39,534 nucleotides of DNA from Epilithonimonas tenax DSM 16811 (lineage in GTDB: Bacteria > Bacteroidota > Bacteroidia > Flavobacteriales > Weeksellaceae), in the NCBI RefSeq assembly GCF_000428485.1, contig NZ_AUAA01000030.1, forward strand, positions 1 through 39,534, read 5' to 3'. Within the stretch, counting starts at the first letter, position 1; each line of letters starts with the position of its first letter. Both the position numbers and the translations under genes were made by a program. A model generated the notes under the pieces. It was not told where the DNA came from. It saw nothing but the letters and a program-made list of their open reading frames with translations, and ran no database searches. Positions 37,374 to 39,534 of this stretch are shown here, piece by piece.

Positions 37374-39110
37374 ATGTCTAAAAATATCGCTGACCAATTT
37401 GTAGAAATCCTTGTAAAAACCGGAGTCAAACGCATATATGCTGTCACTGGTGACAGCCTTAATTTTTTAAATGATGCCATCAAACGTGAAGGTTCCATCA
37501 AATGGATCCACGTGAGACACGAGGAAGTGGGCGCTTTTGCTGCGGCTGCAGAAGCCGAGTTGGAAGGGCTTGCGGTTTGCGCAGGAAGTTCCGGTCCGGG
37601 TCACGTGCATCTCATCAACGGACTTTATGAAGCTAATCGTGCAAACGTTCCTGTTTTGGCGATTGCTTCAACTTGTGAAAGTTCGGAATTTGGAACTTCT
37701 TATTTTCAGGAGACCAATACGATCAAATTATTTGATGACTGTTCGGTTTATAATCAGATTGCGACAACGCCAGAACAGGCTCCCAGAATGTTGCAGGCCG
37801 CCTTGCAACACGCCATTTCTCAAAAAGGCGTGGCCGTTTTAGGAGTACCAGGTGATCTTTTCGAAGCTGACTCTGTGAAAAACATCAGCTCTGATATGGT
37901 ATTCCAGACAAATCCAAGAATTATTCCTTCCGAAGAAGAAACCAATTGGATTGCTGATCATCTTAATTCAGGGAAAAAAGTGGCGATCTATTGTGGTATT
38001 GGCGCTTCCGAAGCGCACGCAGAAGTGATTGATCTTGCTGAAAAACTAAACGCCCCAATAGGTTATTCTTTTCGTGGAAAAATGGGAATCCAGTACAACA
38101 ATCCTTATGAAGTTGGGATGACGGGACTTTTGGGTTTGCCTTCAGCTTTTAAAGCGATGCACGAGGCTGATGTTATTTTATTGCTCGGAACAGATTTTCC
38201 TTATGTGAAATTTATGCCTGTAGACAAAGTAATTATTCAGATTGATGACAAGCCGGAACGTTTGGGAAGACGGGCGCAGTTGACAAGAGGTTTTGCGGGA
38301 AAAATCAAAGATTCATTAATCAATCTTTTATCATTAATCAAAATTAATGACAACAGAGAATTTCTTGATAAGCAATTAGCGTTTTATGAAAAAGTAAAAC
38401 ATAATTTACAGTCTTACGTTGAAGACAAAGGAAAAGAAAATCATATCTCGCCCGAATTTGTTGCAGAAACTTTAAACATTAAAGCCAATCAAGATACAAT
38501 ATTTACCGTCGATACAGGAATGTGTTGCGTTTGGGGTGCAAGATATATCAACGCGACTGGCGAGAGAAAACTCTTGGGATCCTTCAATCACGGGACGATG
38601 GCGAATGCAATGCCAATGGCGATTGGCGCACAATTATCCTATCCTGAGAGACAAATCATTGCACTATGTGGAGACGGTGGACTTTCTATGTTATTAGGCG
38701 ATATTGCGACCATCAAACAATACGGTTTACCCATCAAAATCATCGTTTTCAACAACAGGTCACTTGGAATGGTAAAACTGGAGATGGAAGTCAACGGCAT
38801 TCCGGATAATGAAACGGATATGGTGAATCCGGATTTCGGATTGTTGGCTCAGGCTTTCGGTATCAAAGGCATTAATGTTACCGATCCAGAAAAAGTACAA
38901 GAAGCAATCGATGATGCTTTACAAACCAAAGGTCCGGTTTTGGTCAATATTTTTACAGATCCGAATGCGCTGGCAATGCCACCCAAAGTTGGTTGGGATC
39001 AGATGAAAGGAATGGGAATTGCGATGACGAGAATGATGCTGGATGGTAATTTCAAAGAGGTTTCTGATACGATCAGCAGCAATTACAAACATATCAAAGA
39101 AGTGTTATAA
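37374..39110 (+). CDS. poxB: pyruvate oxidase / pyruvate dehydrogenase (quinone), PoxB-like
   Basis: A 578-residue thiamine diphosphate enzyme of the PoxB group. Domains: Pyr-binding N-terminus with the catalytic Glu in WIHVRHEEVGAFAAAAEAEL (about residues 42-61), a central FAD-binding domain with VLAIASTCESSEFGTSYFQE, and a PP domain with GDGGLSMLLGDIATIKQYGLP (GDG-n motif, about residue 433) and IVFNNRSLGMVKLEMEVNG. The pattern VVFNN-SLG is that of PoxB, which oxidises pyruvate to acetate and CO2 and feeds electrons to quinone at the membrane, rather than acetolactate synthase. E. coli PoxB (572 residues) has an amphipathic lipid-binding C-terminus; here the C-terminus (MMLDGNFKEVSDTISSNYKHIKEVL) is less hydrophobic, so membrane binding is uncertain. 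Confidence 0.9.
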   Translation: MSKNIADQFVEILVKTGVKRIYAVTGDSLNFLNDAIKREGSIKWIHVRHEEVGAFAAAAEAELEGLAVCAGSSGPGHVHLINGLYEANRANVPVLAIASTCESSEFGTSYFQETNTIKLFDDCSVYNQIATTPEQAPRMLQAALQHAISQKGVAVLGVPGDLFEADSVKNISSDMVFQTNPRIIPSEEETNWIADHLNSGKKVAIYCGIGASEAHAEVIDLAEKLNAPIGYSFRGKMGIQYNNPYEVGMTGLLGLPSAFKAMHEADVILLLGTDFPYVKFMPVDKVIIQIDDKPERLGRRAQLTRGFAGKIKDSLINLLSLIKINDNREFLDKQLAFYEKVKHNLQSYVEDKGKENHISPEFVAETLNIKANQDTIFTVDTGMCCVWGARYINATGERKLLGSFNHGTMANAMPMAIGAQLSYPERQIIALCGDGGLSMLLGDIATIKQYGLPIKIIVFNNRSLGMVKLEMEVNGIPDNETDMVNPDFGLLAQAFGIKGINVTDPEKVQEAIDDALQTKGPVLVNIFTDPNALAMPPKVGWDQMKGMGIAMTRMMLDGNFKEVSDTISSNYKHIKEVL

Positions 39111-39120
39111 AAATAACGAG

Positions 39121-39147
39121 AGCCCAATAATGACATTGGGCTTTTTT
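39121..39147 (+). terminator. terminator of poxB
   Basis: AGCCCAAT (39121-39128) pairs with ATTGGGCT (39135-39142), followed by T. Confidence 0.9.
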
Positions 39148-39213
39148 GTTCTGATGAAGTATTTCAAAGAAATTGTATTGGAAATAGTCTAAAGAAAAAA
39201 AACACTTCAAAAC

Positions 39214-39243
39214 AAAAAAAGCTCCACATAATGTGAAGCTTTG
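39214..39243 (-). terminator. terminator of the decayed minus-strand gene
   Basis: On the minus strand AAGCTTCACAT (39241-39231) pairs with ATGTGGAGCTT (39229-39219, one wobble), followed by T (39220-39214). It lies 33 nt beyond the stop codon at 39277. Confidence 0.75.
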
Positions 39244-39276
39244 GGAAAATAATATATATAACCTTAGTTTAAAAAA

Positions 39277-39456
39277 CTATTTCAAAGAAATCATTCTGCT
39301 GAAGTTGTCGCCGTCTTTTTCAACATTGATGATGTATGTTTCTGTATTGGCCGGATTAAGATCAAATGTAAGGTCAATCAATCCGTTTTTCACCACATGA
39401 TCATTATTATAACTCGTAGTGCATTATCAAACTAATGCAATTTTAATATTATTCAT
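39277..39456 (-). pseudogene. remnant of a small exported protein, broken by two in-frame stops
   Basis: On the minus strand a possible start (ATG at 39456) encodes MNNIKIALV, then TGA and TAA, then in the same frame CTTSYNNDHVV, IDLTFDLNPANTET, YIINVEKDGDNFSRMISLK and a stop (39277). The last 48 codons read as a sensible C-terminus and are followed by a good terminator, so this looks like a former gene whose middle was lost. The two stops lie in a small dyad (TGCATTA/TAATGCA, 39420-39439). The family is not recognised. It might instead be a 9-codon leader plus an unrelated fragment. Confidence 0.4.
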
Positions 39457-39534
39457 TTTTCTATTAAATACAAAAACATTTACAAATTGAATGAAAGTTA
39501 ATGCTGTTATTTTGCTCAATATCCTTGTTTTAAA

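Larger units (their letters stand above)
39111..39276. other. gene-free spacer with two converging terminators
   Basis: Between poxB and the decayed minus-strand gene. Apart from terminators at 39121-39147 (+) and 39214-39243 (-), it is AT-rich with nothing I can assign. Beyond the decayed gene (39457-39534) the sequence is AT-rich and may carry that gene's promoter. Confidence 0.6.

Overview
The window looks like a chromosomal segment of a low-GC Flavobacteriia bacterium, most likely Chryseobacterium or a close Weeksellaceae relative. Evidence: Bacteroidota-type -7 boxes (TAnnTTTG) before many genes, a long secreted protein with a type IX secretion (T9SS) C-terminal sorting domain, a YtxJ-type bacillithiol protein, Bacteroidota-style lipoproteins, very weak Shine-Dalgarno signals, and protein sequences typical of that group. 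I did not see tRNA, rRNA or a CRISPR array. Most of the content is housekeeping or core metabolism; the unusual part is the intergenic DNA.

Layout. 1-204: the tail of a DDE transposase running head-on into a periplasmic thioredoxin-fold gene. 844-3259: an envelope/DNA cluster (LpxL-like acyltransferase, GT2 glycosyltransferase, DnaQ-like exonuclease). 3413-3796: apaG. 3951-10357: purine synthesis genes purB and purL, with a REP-associated tyrosine transposase (RAYT) and its hairpin repeats between them, then a small barstar-like gene. 10449-13346: a large AsmA-family protein. 13460-14654: an AT-rich lipoprotein gene bracketed by REP-like hairpins, then a large foldback repeat array. 14655-17205: glutaryl-CoA dehydrogenase, a DUF1287 protein and a peptidoglycan amidase. 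17380-21580 (minus): an AddB-like PD-(D/E)XK protein, a small lipoprotein and rsmG. 21670-25527 (minus): the 1285-residue T9SS cargo protein. 25813-27048 (minus): a membrane-anchored TPR/LuxR regulator, divergent from a class I aminotransferase. 28877-30214: a peroxiredoxin, thioredoxin and DUF6952-like redox cluster, then an adenine-deaminase-type enzyme. 31539-34976 (minus): a run of six genes (GNAT, secreted nuclease, Crp/Fnr regulator, YtxJ, ZIP transporter, methyltransferase) behind a good -33/-7 promoter. 35079-37289: an RlmL-like rRNA methyltransferase and a second GT2. 37374-39110: pyruvate oxidase. The right edge holds a decayed minus-strand gene.

How the genes work together. purB, purL and the adenine deaminase belong to purine synthesis and salvage. 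The peroxiredoxin/thioredoxin group, YtxJ and the periplasmic thioredoxin handle thiol redox. The acyltransferase, two GT2 enzymes, AsmA protein, amidase and DUF1287 protein act on the envelope. The RAYT and its two-hairpin blocks, the 14.4-kb foldback array with a 42-nt (14-codon) period, the GC-armed A/T-core elements and the octanucleotide repeats are the least explained features. Several of these repeats supply promoter boxes or start codons to neighbouring genes.

The whole annotation was made by reading the sequence; no database search was run. Family names are from recognition of motifs.
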